The notes under the pieces were generated by a model. That model made no database searches and was not told where the DNA came from. It saw only the letters and a list, made by a program, of their open reading frames with translations. A stretch of 52,330 bases of DNA from a virus. The DNA lies in the IMG/VR virus record IMGVR_UViG_3300020473_000042, positions 1 to 52,330 of that record. One strand, given 5' to 3'. Shown piece by piece: positions 34,169 to 42,396 of the stretch; position 1 is the stretch's first letter, and every line of letters starts with the position of its first letter. The position numbers and the translations under genes were made by a program.

Positions 34169-34659
34169 TATGTTGCAGCAAATACACGCACGTTAGCGGT
34201 ACTTCCAGATGAGTTGTAACATTCTATTCTATCTATGGTGTCTGCTGTCCAGTTACTTTCCCATGTATCATTCTCTGATAAATAGTTGGCTTCACTAAAT
34301 GAACCAGTAACGTCACCTCTGTTTCGGCTAAGATCGTCAGCAAGAAGAAAAGGTACGCCAGCTTGCAGTTTAACAACCCATGCGTTTTCAAGATTGCTTC
34401 CTGCTACTGTGCCTCCTTCATTACACATAAGTTGTATCTCTACAATCTGATCTGACTCTATCCAAAGAAAATCAAAGTCGTCCAGCATTGTATCGTTCCA
34501 TATCTCTTTAAGCGTAGAGTTAGTAATTGCGTAACGCTTGTCAAAATAGTGTGTTATTGTAATAGAGTCTGTTGATGTAGTACTTCCACCAGTGATGGTG
34601 TGCGAGTCATCATCTGGTATGTCTACAGTAAAATGTGTCGTTAGACTTAGCGTTGCCAT
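34168..34659 (-). CDS. Hypothetical virion protein (163 aa)
   Basis: This strand-rich 163-aa protein begins MATLSLTTHFTVDIPDDDSH. It contains DFLWIESDQIVEIQLMCNEG and ends SGSTANVRVFAAT, the look of a small beta-sandwich virion protein. It is coupled by 1-nt TAATG overlaps with the oxygenase gene upstream and the zinc-ribbon gene downstream. No family recognised. A decoration or tail-completion role is plausible from position. Confidence 0.68.
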   Translation of the reverse strand: MATLSLTTHFTVDIPDDDSHTITGGSTTSTDSITITHYFDKRYAITNSTLKEIWNDTMLDDFDFLWIESDQIVEIQLMCNEGGTVAGSNLENAWVVKLQAGVPFLLADDLSRNRGDVTGSFSEANYLSENDTWESNWTADTIDRIECYNSSGSTANVRVFAAT

Positions 34660-35309
34660 TATCCTTCCTCCATTTTAACGCTTACGTTCATACTGAAAGA
34701 ACGTCTTTCCCCTTTTGTACGAAACGGATACACTGTATGCATTAGGTATCTAGGGAATATGTAAAAATCTCCAATTTGAGGTTGTATTGTTAAAGTATGA
34801 CTATTAAAATCTTGAGGAACTCCGTATACAAATTCTATGTGTCCTCTTACTGCTCTTCTTGATTTAGCTTCTTTAGCAAACTCTTTTTCTATGTCCTTTG
34901 GCAAACTTAAATACCCTACGGATGAAAGAGAGCAGTATGTGTGTATGTGTATAGGGTTAAACTGACCTGCAAACTGTCTTACAAACCACGCAGTTCCTAA
35001 TTTAAACGGCAAACTTTTCTCAGAGTCATGTACTTTTTTTATGTAAGCATCTACTACAGCTTCAAAATAACCGTCATACTTTTGTCTTAAATAGTCTGGT
35101 ACTCTTAGTTCTTGTTCTACTTTTCCTACAAGGTACTGTGACCAATCGTGTTCTTTGACTTTCTTTTTATCTTTTGCCATGTCCTCAAGACCTTGATTGT
35201 AATCGTCTATCAATTCTTGAGGTAAAACAGATTTAGCTATAAAAGGTCCAAAAGGACGGATCATTAAAAAAGGTATTTCTGACTTTTCGTTACTAGCCTT
35301 TTCTGTCAT
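34659..35309 (-). CDS. 2OG-Fe(II) oxygenase superfamily protein A (216 aa)
   Basis: The C-terminal half has a double-stranded beta-helix signature. FNPIHIHTYCSLSSVGYLSL supplies the first metal His (and possibly the second ligand), GDFYIFPRYLMHTVYPF the distal His, and GERRSFSMNVSV the Arg that would bind 2-oxoglutarate. This resembles the putative 2OG-Fe(II) oxygenase families common in cyanophages and pelagiphages. The N-terminus (FLMIRPFGPFIAKSVLPQEL) is typical for them. Substrate is unknown: protein, lipopolysaccharide or nucleic acid are all possible. It lies 1 bp from a second oxygenase gene. Confidence 0.78.
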   Translation of the reverse strand: MTEKASNEKSEIPFLMIRPFGPFIAKSVLPQELIDDYNQGLEDMAKDKKKVKEHDWSQYLVGKVEQELRVPDYLRQKYDGYFEAVVDAYIKKVHDSEKSLPFKLGTAWFVRQFAGQFNPIHIHTYCSLSSVGYLSLPKDIEKEFAKEAKSRRAVRGHIEFVYGVPQDFNSHTLTIQPQIGDFYIFPRYLMHTVYPFRTKGERRSFSMNVSVKMEEG

Positions 35310-35310
35310 T

Positions 35311-35946
35311 TTATTTACCCCATTCTTTCTTGAGGTAATTTTGTACGAGTACAGATTTCACGAATGCGCCGTTGGTAATATCTTGTGATAAATGCTGATT
35401 TACCTCGTATAAATTCTTTAGCATGAAAGACTGTTCGTAAGAAACATTTGAGGAAAACCATCCAAGCACGTTTGTTCTCAAACCTTTTGTTACTTCCTGC
35501 ACCCCATGCGGATAGATAATTGGAAATATAGCAGCTTCACCAGCTTTTAACTTTCGTCCTATAGTTCCTACTTCAGTACTAAAGTATATCTCTCCTCCTT
35601 CATATTCATCGCTTAGATTTATTGAAAAGCCATAATCAAAATGTACGTTGTTAGATTTTGGATAGGCTTTAAAATTATCTACATGGAGGTTATAGTAGTT
35701 TCCTTTTTTATACTGATTGTAATAATTAACAGAAACTCTAGTTGGGCAATACACACAATCTATATAATGAGCGTCATATATTTTGTTAATTATTAGTTTA
35801 CGTACTTCTTCTGGTACGCCTACAGATTCTTTATTATTTTTTACGTCTTCTAATGGCTGTGACTTGTTGCCATCTTTAAAAGTATCTTTACCAATACCGT
35901 CTAAACAGGATTTAATTTCGTCTTCATTGAGTAATTTAATAAACAT
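35311..35946 (-). CDS. 2OG-Fe(II) oxygenase, prolyl-hydroxylase/PKHD-like, protein B (211 aa)
   Basis: The motif series is clear: YNLHVDNF (His-x-Asp metal ligands), DYGFSINLSDEYEGGEIYFS (core strands), GEAAIFPIIYPHGVQEV (second His) and GLRTNVLGWFSS (Arg for 2-oxoglutarate). I chose the start at 35946 because AGGGG lies 8 nt upstream; an upstream ATG would add 11 residues without a better ribosome site. It is unlike protein A in sequence, so this is a pair of different oxygenases rather than a recent duplication. It probably hydroxylates a virion or host surface component. Confidence 0.85.
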   Translation of the reverse strand: MFIKLLNEDEIKSCLDGIGKDTFKDGNKSQPLEDVKNNKESVGVPEEVRKLIINKIYDAHYIDCVYCPTRVSVNYYNQYKKGNYYNLHVDNFKAYPKSNNVHFDYGFSINLSDEYEGGEIYFSTEVGTIGRKLKAGEAAIFPIIYPHGVQEVTKGLRTNVLGWFSSNVSYEQSFMLKNLYEVNQHLSQDITNGAFVKSVLVQNYLKKEWGK

Positions 35947-35990
35947 TCTATATCCCCTTTCAACAGGACAAGTGAACAAAGCAAGAAAGG

Positions 35991-36015
35991 TGTGGGATTT
36001 TTGCAGAACCCCACA
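35991..36015 (-). terminator. Hairpin after the capsid and decoration genes (leftward)
   Basis: On the minus strand TGTGGG (36015-36010) pairs with CCCACA (35996-35991) around a 13-nt loop, followed by a T-rich but interrupted run (CCTTTCTTGCTTTG). It lies in the 85-bp gap between the decoration-like gene and the oxygenase genes. It could reduce read-through from the highly expressed capsid genes or stabilise their mRNA. The weak T-run suggests partial termination. Confidence 0.45.
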
Positions 36016-36031
36016 AAACTGTTAGGCGTGA

Positions 36032-36508
36032 TTACGTGCCAGTAGACACTGTAGCTGATTCTACAGGGTTTCTAGAAACGTCTGCCAATACTACGTGTAT
36101 GCGGAAACGCAGTGCGGATTCACCAGTTGAACCGCCATCAAGGATGAGGGCATCAATAGTGTCAGCACTTGTCAGCATACGAGCATTAGAACCAGAGGCT
36201 CCTACGGCAGCTTCTAGGAATGGTGTAAAACCAGCAGCGCAAGCAGAACCGTCAACAAAACAGTCTACGTCACCGCCAGTAAAACCAATATCCATAGTAA
36301 TCTGGCCGTTACCTCTAGCTTCTAGGACTTCTAAAACACCTGATACGATCATGGTATCTTCAGGAACGTCAATCAGTTGAATGACATCTCCTCCAGTACC
36401 ACCATCAGCGGTGTCCCATACAGGAGAAGTAACCACGTAAGGCACTGAAGCGTTAGCAGGATGACCTGCTGTTCCACCACCAGTAGCCGTTCTATTATAA
36501 GTAGCCAT
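36032..36508 (-). CDS. Capsid decoration-like protein (158 aa)
   Basis: The 158-aa, Gly/Ala/Thr-rich, strand-rich protein begins MATYNRTATGGGTAGHPANA. It contains DGGTGGDVIQLIDVPEDTMI and a mixed-fold core (VLEVLEARGNGQITMDIGF). It is 14 nt downstream of the major capsid gene, the place of decoration or head-completion proteins in many marine podoviruses. Sequence alone does not prove the role. Confidence 0.7.
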   Translation of the reverse strand: MATYNRTATGGGTAGHPANASVPYVVTSPVWDTADGGTGGDVIQLIDVPEDTMIVSGVLEVLEARGNGQITMDIGFTGGDVDCFVDGSACAAGFTPFLEAAVGASGSNARMLTSADTIDALILDGGSTGESALRFRIHVVLADVSRNPVESATVSTGT

Positions 36509-36522
36509 GATTTATTTCCCCC

Positions 36523-37494
36523 TTACGAGCCAAGATCAACAACACCAGAAAACACACCCTTGTAGCCTGTGCCACTGCCTCGTAGAACTTTACGTCCGAA
36601 AACGTGAAGACCACGAACAATGTCAGCAAAACTATCAGGGTCACGAATAACTTCCGTTTTAGCAATATGGGAAGCTGTAGCAACAGCACTCATATGACCG
36701 TATAGGAAGATATGCTCACCAGCATTAGTTGATGAAAATGTATGACTTGCAGCAGCACCATCGCCACCGTTAACGATAGCGTTTGTTTGATACAGCTTGA
36801 AGCCATGTATGATTCGATCCGTTACCAAACCATTCATTAGTGCAGATCCTGCTTCTCCAGTAACACTGGAATCCATTAGTTTAGCGTCAGCTTGACGTAA
36901 AACTTCATAGAACTCAGGGTCGGCAACTAGCCAACGGTTTTCGTAAGGGACATCGTTTTCGTCCATAACTTTAGCAGCAGCACTCACAGCATTTGCAAGT
37001 TCGTTACCAGTACAAGCAGAACCTGTACCAGTACCAGTAATCGGAGATGCGTCCGTACCAGTGTCACCTGCGCTTGTTGCAGCATTGCTGTAGATGTTGT
37101 TAAGAACGTTGTAGTCAAATGCTTTCTTCAAAGTGTAAGCACCAGAAGAAGTTGCCAGTGACTCAAAGTTAAGGTGGGAATGACGCTCTTCAATGTCGTC
37201 TACCTTAAAAGCAAAGTAATTGCCTTGATCCACAACAAGCTGAATTTGGTCATCAGCCAAATCTTGCGTGTTTACTGTGGAACCCCTAGTATAAGAAGAA
37301 ACCGAAATGGTTGGTTCCTTAATTATATTAACGGTGTCACCGAAGTTTTCAATCTCTCCAGAATAATCGGTGTTGGTAATAGCTTCCGCTACCGAAGACC
37401 TGCGAAAGTACTTGAGAACCTTTTGACTGTAGATAACAGGTACAAAATTACCAGAAGGTAAGTTTGCATATCCTGCAGCGGTTGCGTAAGCCAT
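36523..37494 (-). CDS. Major capsid protein (323 aa)
   Basis: The 323-aa protein begins MAYATAAGYANLPSGNFVPV and continues IYSQKVLKYFRRSSVAEAIT, a typical N-terminus for T7/P22-type HK97-fold capsid proteins. Further typical segments are NRWLVADPEFYEVLRQADAK and RDPDSFADIVRGLHVFGRKV. It lies directly after the scaffold gene and has a GGAG ribosome site about 10 nt upstream in a 37-bp spacer. It forms the icosahedral shell. Confidence 0.9.
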   Translation of the reverse strand: MAYATAAGYANLPSGNFVPVIYSQKVLKYFRRSSVAEAITNTDYSGEIENFGDTVNIIKEPTISVSSYTRGSTVNTQDLADDQIQLVVDQGNYFAFKVDDIEERHSHLNFESLATSSGAYTLKKAFDYNVLNNIYSNAATSAGDTGTDASPITGTGTGSACTGNELANAVSAAAKVMDENDVPYENRWLVADPEFYEVLRQADAKLMDSSVTGEAGSALMNGLVTDRIIHGFKLYQTNAIVNGGDGAAASHTFSSTNAGEHIFLYGHMSAVATASHIAKTEVIRDPDSFADIVRGLHVFGRKVLRGSGTGYKGVFSGVVDLGS

Positions 37495-37531
37495 AGCTTA
37501 TGCTCCTTTCTACAAAAGGTTTAAGTAGTAA

Positions 37532-38440
37532 TTATAGAGAGTCTACTATTCGCCCCTCTTTTGCTGCCTTGTCAATATCCTTTTCTAAAGCAGCGTACTC
37601 GTGAGGTTTTAACTTGGAAATCTCCTCAACAGTCCACATTCTAGTGTCGTCCTGAAGCTCTTCAATGTAACGTCTTTGTTTAGTTTTCGTTACGGCTTCA
37701 GCAGCACTTTGGCGTGGTGCTTTAGATCTTTCTTTTGTAGCAGACCTCTTTCTTGACCTCGTTTTAGAGGACGTTCCTTTATCCGCTTTGTACAAATCAA
37801 TAACTCTTGCTGCCCATTTAGCATCAGTATTATTTTTGTAGATACCATCAGATAAGGTAGCTGGCTGTTCATCGAGCCATGAAAGAAATTCGTCACTTTC
37901 TTTTAGATCAACAAAGTCAGGGTGCATACTTATAAGTTCTTGTTCAGCAGTTTGAACAACAGCTTCCTGCTCCTTTACTTTTAGCTCTTCAAGTCTTGAC
38001 TCAATGTCTTTAACTCGATCACTTGCCTTCAAAGCTGAGATAGTTTCGACTACATCGTAAACGTCTGGATACTTTTCACGGAACTCTGTCAACTCTTCCT
38101 CTGTCTTAGGCAGCTCTGGTATTTGCGAAGATTTTTCTGCCATCGAGAGCTTTGCTTCCAGAAGCTCTTGTTGCTGTTTCCATTCGTTTAACTTTGTGTC
38201 ATAATGCTTCTTCAAGTCTCCATAACGTTTTTTGTAGTCATGGGTAGTGTCTGCATTACCGTCTTTTCTATCAACCAGACCTTGCTTTTTAGGTTTAGGA
38301 GTTGCCATATCTATGGGGTCTTCAACCTCGTCATCGTCTGGTTCGTTTAAGCTTTGCCTATACTGATTCTCGTATGGGGTAGGCTCCTGTTCTTCTTCGT
38401 ACTCGTCTTCTAAATTTACATCTTCATTACGTACAGTCAT
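37532..38440 (-). CDS. Scaffolding protein (302 aa)
   Basis: The 302-aa highly charged protein has a very acidic N-terminus (EDEYEEEQEPTPY), a central coiled coil (DYKKRYGDLKKHYDTKLNEW) and a basic Ser/Arg/Lys stretch near 225-245 (TRSRKRSATKERSK). The C-terminus is helical (LKPHEYAALEKDIDKAAKEG), suited to dock on the capsid subunit. Composition, length and its place just before the major capsid gene all match podovirus scaffolds. Confidence 0.85.
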   Translation of the reverse strand: MTVRNEDVNLEDEYEEEQEPTPYENQYRQSLNEPDDDEVEDPIDMATPKPKKQGLVDRKDGNADTTHDYKKRYGDLKKHYDTKLNEWKQQQELLEAKLSMAEKSSQIPELPKTEEELTEFREKYPDVYDVVETISALKASDRVKDIESRLEELKVKEQEAVVQTAEQELISMHPDFVDLKESDEFLSWLDEQPATLSDGIYKNNTDAKWAARVIDLYKADKGTSSKTRSRKRSATKERSKAPRQSAAEAVTKTKQRRYIEELQDDTRMWTVEEISKLKPHEYAALEKDIDKAAKEGRIVDSL

Positions 38441-38564
38441 CTTTACCTCTCTTTCTTGGGGCCATATTTTTCCAGAATATGTTATCGAAGAACATTGTCC
38501 AACACATTACTGGCAACATATGGGTAGCCATCGGTAGGTTAGCAATGGGGCCAAACAACACCAT
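38427..38564 (-). CDS. Possible small ORF between lysozyme and scaffold (45 aa)
   Basis: This is the only frame of note in the 145-bp gap. It begins MVLFGPIANLPMATHMLPVM and contains an aromatic stretch (CWTMFFDNIFWKNMA) and a basic end (PRKRGKDD). It overlaps the scaffold start by 14 nt. No convincing ribosome site precedes the ATG at 38564; starts further in are equally possible. The frame is the same as the lysozyme gene, beginning seven codons after its stop. Imperfect repeats (ATGGCTACCCA at two places) lie here. It may be spurious. Confidence 0.3.
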   Translation of the reverse strand: MVLFGPIANLPMATHMLPVMCWTMFFDNIFWKNMAPRKRGKDDCT

Positions 38565-38585
38565 GTTACTTGGGTAGCCATTGGT

Positions 38586-39068
38586 TTAGAGGAACATCTT
38601 AGAAAATTCTAAGTTACGATGTTCCAATTCTCTTAATTCGCCACTACCTGTACGATAGTAACGCTTATATTCTTGTTGCATTACGTCCTTTTCATCGTCT
38701 AGCGTTGCATTCACAAACTTAGGAAATTTACGCAAACCGTTAGGACCAATATTAAATACAAAATCTGTAAATATTTCTTTGCAGTTCTGGGAAAGACTGT
38801 CAAAGTCGTCACTGCCAAATTCTGATATAACTCTGCTTGCTCCTTCTGCAGCTTTTGATATGTCGCCTATAAGAAGTCTTTCCACTTCATCGTTGTCCAA
38901 GCCAGACTGCATCCACTCTTGATCGTTCTGTAGCTTGTGGCCGTAGCCTATTGTATCGTTGCCTCCTTCTGGAGAAGGGTGCGGATACCAAACGCCGTCT
39001 TTAAAGCCTATCTTGCTTCCGTTCTCTACACGTTTCATGTAGTCTATAAATTCACCACGTATGTCCAT
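38586..39068 (-). CDS. Endolysin, T4-type lysozyme / muramidase (160 aa)
   Basis: The 160-aa enzyme has the lysozyme signature: catalytic Glu15 in MKRVENGSKIGF and GNDTIGYGHKL (residues 36-46) with the conserved Thr and His of GH24-type muramidases. The C-terminal part (FTDFVFNIGPNGLRKFPKF) also matches. It cleaves the glycan backbone of peptidoglycan at lysis. There is no signal peptide, so release should depend on the holin at 12215. It is encoded directly after the SleB-domain protein and before the scaffold, within the head genes. Confidence 0.88.
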   Translation of the reverse strand: MDIRGEFIDYMKRVENGSKIGFKDGVWYPHPSPEGGNDTIGYGHKLQNDQEWMQSGLDNDEVERLLIGDISKAAEGASRVISEFGSDDFDSLSQNCKEIFTDFVFNIGPNGLRKFPKFVNATLDDEKDVMQQEYKRYYRTGSGELRELEHRNLEFSKMFL

Positions 39069-42000
39069 TTAAGCTGCTTTATCTACCACTCGTTTTACAA
39101 AACCACCTTTATTTTTGTTTTCGCCACCTGTGGTAAAAAATAAATGATTTTTTGACCTATATACTGGTTCTTTATCTTTTGCAAATTTAGGCGTTTGTTT
39201 AACCCCTTTTGGATTGTAAAAGAATGTAGCTCCTTTTGTAAGGTCTGGTTCTGTAGGATCATTATTAAATATTTTTTCTGCTATAGATTTATATTTTAGA
39301 TACATTTCATTATCATCCATAGTGTTTACCATTACATTGAAGTTATTTAACCTTTTTTCAAAATCATCACTATGTTCTTTTGTACCAAAATCAGGTATTG
39401 TTGAAAACGCTCTTGGTTGCAAAATAACTTCCTTTAAACTATTTGGAAAACCTTTTTCACTAACTCTGTTTTTCATTACATGAAGTACAGCTCTCATACC
39501 ATCTTCACTAGGTAATTCACTTTCTTCTGATCTAGCTTCACCCATAGCCATTAAAACAGCCATGTCTATGTCTGGTATGTTAGAATAGGCGTTAAAATTT
39601 TCTAAAGCTTCTTTAAAATAAGGTCTTTCTTGAAGCGGTTGTTTTCTTCCAGGTATGGGAGGTGTTTGTGCCTGTTTTGCTCCATCAACAGGGCCAGCAT
39701 CTGCATACCCTTGCGGTGCTGAAAAACCTTGTTGTACTATCTTTCCAGTTGGGTCAACCATAGGAGGTTGCTGTGCTTGTTTTCTTGTGCGCTCCAATGC
39801 TTGCATTTGATTGTAAGAAGACTCTTGTGCCTGTGTTGTATCTGATTCCAACATAGCTTCTACTGTAGGTTGTTTTTGTTCGTTAGGGTTCATAACAAAG
39901 CCACCTTTTTGCATCATAGGTGCTTGAGGTGCTTGAGGTGCTTGAGCCATTTGTTGAGGTTGTTCTTCAGGCATAGGTTGCTGTTCTTGCATAGAAGGTT
40001 GTTTTTCTTCTTCTAGTCTTTTGCGTAATGCAAGACCTTCATCCCTTATCTTGTCTAGATACTTCTTACCGCCTCCAAAAAACGGCACTAGCACTTTAGG
40101 AATATGGTACTCGTAGTTGCTCACTTTTATTGGAACGTCATCTGTTGGATCTATGTCTGTTCCAGTTAATTCAATATTATTTTCCATAGCAAGTTTTATA
40201 GCTTCTCTGGCGTATCTGTTTAGTTGGTTTAAGCCTGTAAGAAGAACAGTCTCGTAAGGAAGAATGTAATCACCCTCATCTGCTTCTCTTGGTATGTCGT
40301 CCTGTACAGATTTTTGACCGCCTTGCTGTGGTTCTGCTGCTGGCGCATTTATTATACCCAGATTAGCCATGTCTGCTGGTGCGCCTTGCTGTGGCATAGG
40401 TGCTTGAGGTACTTCGCCTCCCTCTTGAAATGATATATCTGAAAAACCAGACCAATCTTCTGAAGGTGCGCCATCACTTGCAGCAGATGCATTATCTCCA
40501 GCAGATGCATCGTCATCGGACTGCCATTGTCCACCAGCTTCTTCACTTCCTTCTACTAATCCATAGTCAAAAGCTTTTGACATATCTTGAGTGCCTTCAG
40601 TGTAATCTCCGTAATAATCAAAAGCTTCTGCCATGTCTTGTTCAGGATCGTCTTGCCAACCTGCCCATCCTGCCATTGACCCCTGAGATGTTGCGAAAGG
40701 GTTGTATCGCTCAACTCCTTTTAAAGTAACCTTGTCGTCTAGTTGACCATCTGTAAAATCATAGTCATAAGTCCACGTTGGTAGTATTCCTATGCTTTGT
40801 TCATACCCTTTTTGGCTCATCATGCTTCTGGAACTATACTGTCCTCCAAGATCTGGATGTATAGAAATGCCCCCCTGAAGCATATCGTAATATTCACCAA
40901 CTCCTAAAAGATTTACTCCTTGATAATCAAAATCTTTTTCACTAAGAACATAATCCCGATCAAACAAGTTAGGATTTGGCTGCCATCCAAAATGTAGACT
41001 TTCACCATTGTCGCTGTTAGACGCACCGCCATATGCTTCTACAGCTTGATCAAATAACGGTTTTAAATTAGGATCGAACTGCCTGAAACTTGCTCTTCCA
41101 AACCCACCTCTTGCATCTATAGCTTGTTGTAAATTATTAAATCCTTCTTTTGTTGTCAGTGCTTGTTTAAAAGTGTCTTCATCACCAAACAACATTTCCC
41201 TGCCAAACTCATCTCTGTAGTTTCCGTTTGGTAAATATCCAGCAGGACCAATAGGCGTAGGATCATCAAAACCCAAACCATCTAAAATAGGAGACAAATA
41301 CTTTTTAAAAAAAGAATCTTCTCTTGCAGCTTCTCCAAATTCCCTATCTTCAAGATCTAAAGGATGGTAAGGTTTTCCAGTAAAAGGGTTAGCTTCCAGA
41401 CCGTCAAATGTTATTGCTTCTGTTCCTTCTCTCCAAAGTTCTAAAACTTTATCTGCAATTTCTTTTCCTTCTTTAGTTGAAATATCTCCAAACTCGCCTC
41501 TGTTGTACCATTCTTCCATTTGATCTGCAGAAGCTCCTGAAACATTGTAATACAAATCTTTTTTACCTGATTGTACATCTTTTATATTGCCGAACATATT
41601 TGAAGCTAGGCTTCCTACACTTGCTGGAGATCCTGATACAATTCCTGCTATGGCTCCAAGAATACCTCCAAAACCTATTTCTCCAGGAAAAGATATGGCT
41701 CCTGCTGAACCAGATAGATCATCTGCGTCTGCGCTAGTTTCAAGTTGTTCTGTAGTTATAGGTCTTCGTTGTTGAACAGCAAGAGAAGTTTCAGTAGCAG
41801 GAGCATCTACTGAGGCGGTAGCAGCAGCTTGTGTTTGCCCTTGTGCTGCAGCAGTTCTTCCTGCAAATCCGCTAAAAGGAGCTTGAGCAAAAGTTTTAGC
41901 ACCGCTTGGCAACAATCCAGATGTTATCCCTGCTCTGTAAAATGAAGGGGCTGTAACACCAGCAGGTATGTCTGGGAGCAACTCAGAAGATGTTAGACCT

Positions 42001-42170
42001 GCGCCTTCCTGTAATCTTCTAACTATTTCAGGCCAAGATAATTTTCTTTTGCCTCCTAAAGTTGTAACACCAACAGGAGCTATAGTTCCAGGAGTTATGG
42101 TAGTTCCTGTTTCTACACCTAATGCGCTTTCTAATTGTGTAGCTAAATTTTCAAGTGTTGTGTCTGCCAT
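39069..42170 (-). CDS. Large virion-associated protein with C-terminal SleB-type cell-wall hydrolase domain (1033 aa)
   Basis: The N-terminal 600 residues are low in recognisable motifs. Around 630-720 is a segment (EGDYILPYETVLLTGLNQLN and PKVLVPFFGGGKKYLDK) that recurs in marine phage structural proteins, as I recall. A Gln/Pro-rich linker follows. Residues about 868-1015 match the SleB/CwlJ hydrolase family: MAMGEARSEE with the catalytic-type Glu, GMRAVLHVMKNRV, GFPNSLKEVILQPRAFS and LTKGATFFYNP. The domain could open peptidoglycan during DNA entry or assist lysis. KGGFV occurs twice. The start overlaps the small 81-aa gene by 20 nt. Confidence 0.75.
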   Translation of the reverse strand: MADTTLENLATQLESALGVETGTTITPGTIAPVGVTTLGGKRKLSWPEIVRRLQEGAGLTSSELLPDIPAGVTAPSFYRAGITSGLLPSGAKTFAQAPFSGFAGRTAAAQGQTQAAATASVDAPATETSLAVQQRRPITTEQLETSADADDLSGSAGAISFPGEIGFGGILGAIAGIVSGSPASVGSLASNMFGNIKDVQSGKKDLYYNVSGASADQMEEWYNRGEFGDISTKEGKEIADKVLELWREGTEAITFDGLEANPFTGKPYHPLDLEDREFGEAAREDSFFKKYLSPILDGLGFDDPTPIGPAGYLPNGNYRDEFGREMLFGDEDTFKQALTTKEGFNNLQQAIDARGGFGRASFRQFDPNLKPLFDQAVEAYGGASNSDNGESLHFGWQPNPNLFDRDYVLSEKDFDYQGVNLLGVGEYYDMLQGGISIHPDLGGQYSSRSMMSQKGYEQSIGILPTWTYDYDFTDGQLDDKVTLKGVERYNPFATSQGSMAGWAGWQDDPEQDMAEAFDYYGDYTEGTQDMSKAFDYGLVEGSEEAGGQWQSDDDASAGDNASAASDGAPSEDWSGFSDISFQEGGEVPQAPMPQQGAPADMANLGIINAPAAEPQQGGQKSVQDDIPREADEGDYILPYETVLLTGLNQLNRYAREAIKLAMENNIELTGTDIDPTDDVPIKVSNYEYHIPKVLVPFFGGGKKYLDKIRDEGLALRKRLEEEKQPSMQEQQPMPEEQPQQMAQAPQAPQAPMMQKGGFVMNPNEQKQPTVEAMLESDTTQAQESSYNQMQALERTRKQAQQPPMVDPTGKIVQQGFSAPQGYADAGPVDGAKQAQTPPIPGRKQPLQERPYFKEALENFNAYSNIPDIDMAVLMAMGEARSEESELPSEDGMRAVLHVMKNRVSEKGFPNSLKEVILQPRAFSTIPDFGTKEHSDDFEKRLNNFNVMVNTMDDNEMYLKYKSIAEKIFNNDPTEPDLTKGATFFYNPKGVKQTPKFAKDKEPVYRSKNHLFFTTGGENKNKGGFVKRVVDKAA

Positions 42171-42396
42171 CCTTATGTGCCTTTATTGTAGCTTGCGTTG
42201 CATCTTTTAAATTAATTAAGATTTCCAGTAAAGCCAGCTTCCCCTGCAGTCGGCGCACTTCCAATTCCGATACCTCCACCACCAACTGCTGTCTCATCAT
42301 TTGGGCCAGTTCCTTCAGGTAACTCTCCAGTCCCTCCCATTCCAGTTGGCTGTTGGCTAGTGGCAGCAGCTTCTGCGCCTGTTCCTTGTTGATCAT
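42151..42396 (-). CDS. Helical protein (81 aa) overlapping the portal 3' end
   Basis: This 81-aa helical protein begins MINKEQAQKLLPLANSQLEW and continues EGLESYLKELAQMMRQQLVV. It looks like a genuine coiled-coil protein of a type that follows portal genes in marine podoviruses, as I recall. It overlaps the last 185 nt of the portal gene in another frame and the next gene by 20 nt. GGGG lies about 12 nt upstream of the ATG, still within the portal coding region. The portal frame across the overlap encodes only a Gly/Thr/Glu-rich tail, so this frame appears to carry the structured product. Confidence 0.65.
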   Translation of the reverse strand: MINKEQAQKLLPLANSQLEWEGLESYLKELAQMMRQQLVVEVSELEVRRLQGKLALLEILINLKDATQATIKAHKDGRHNT

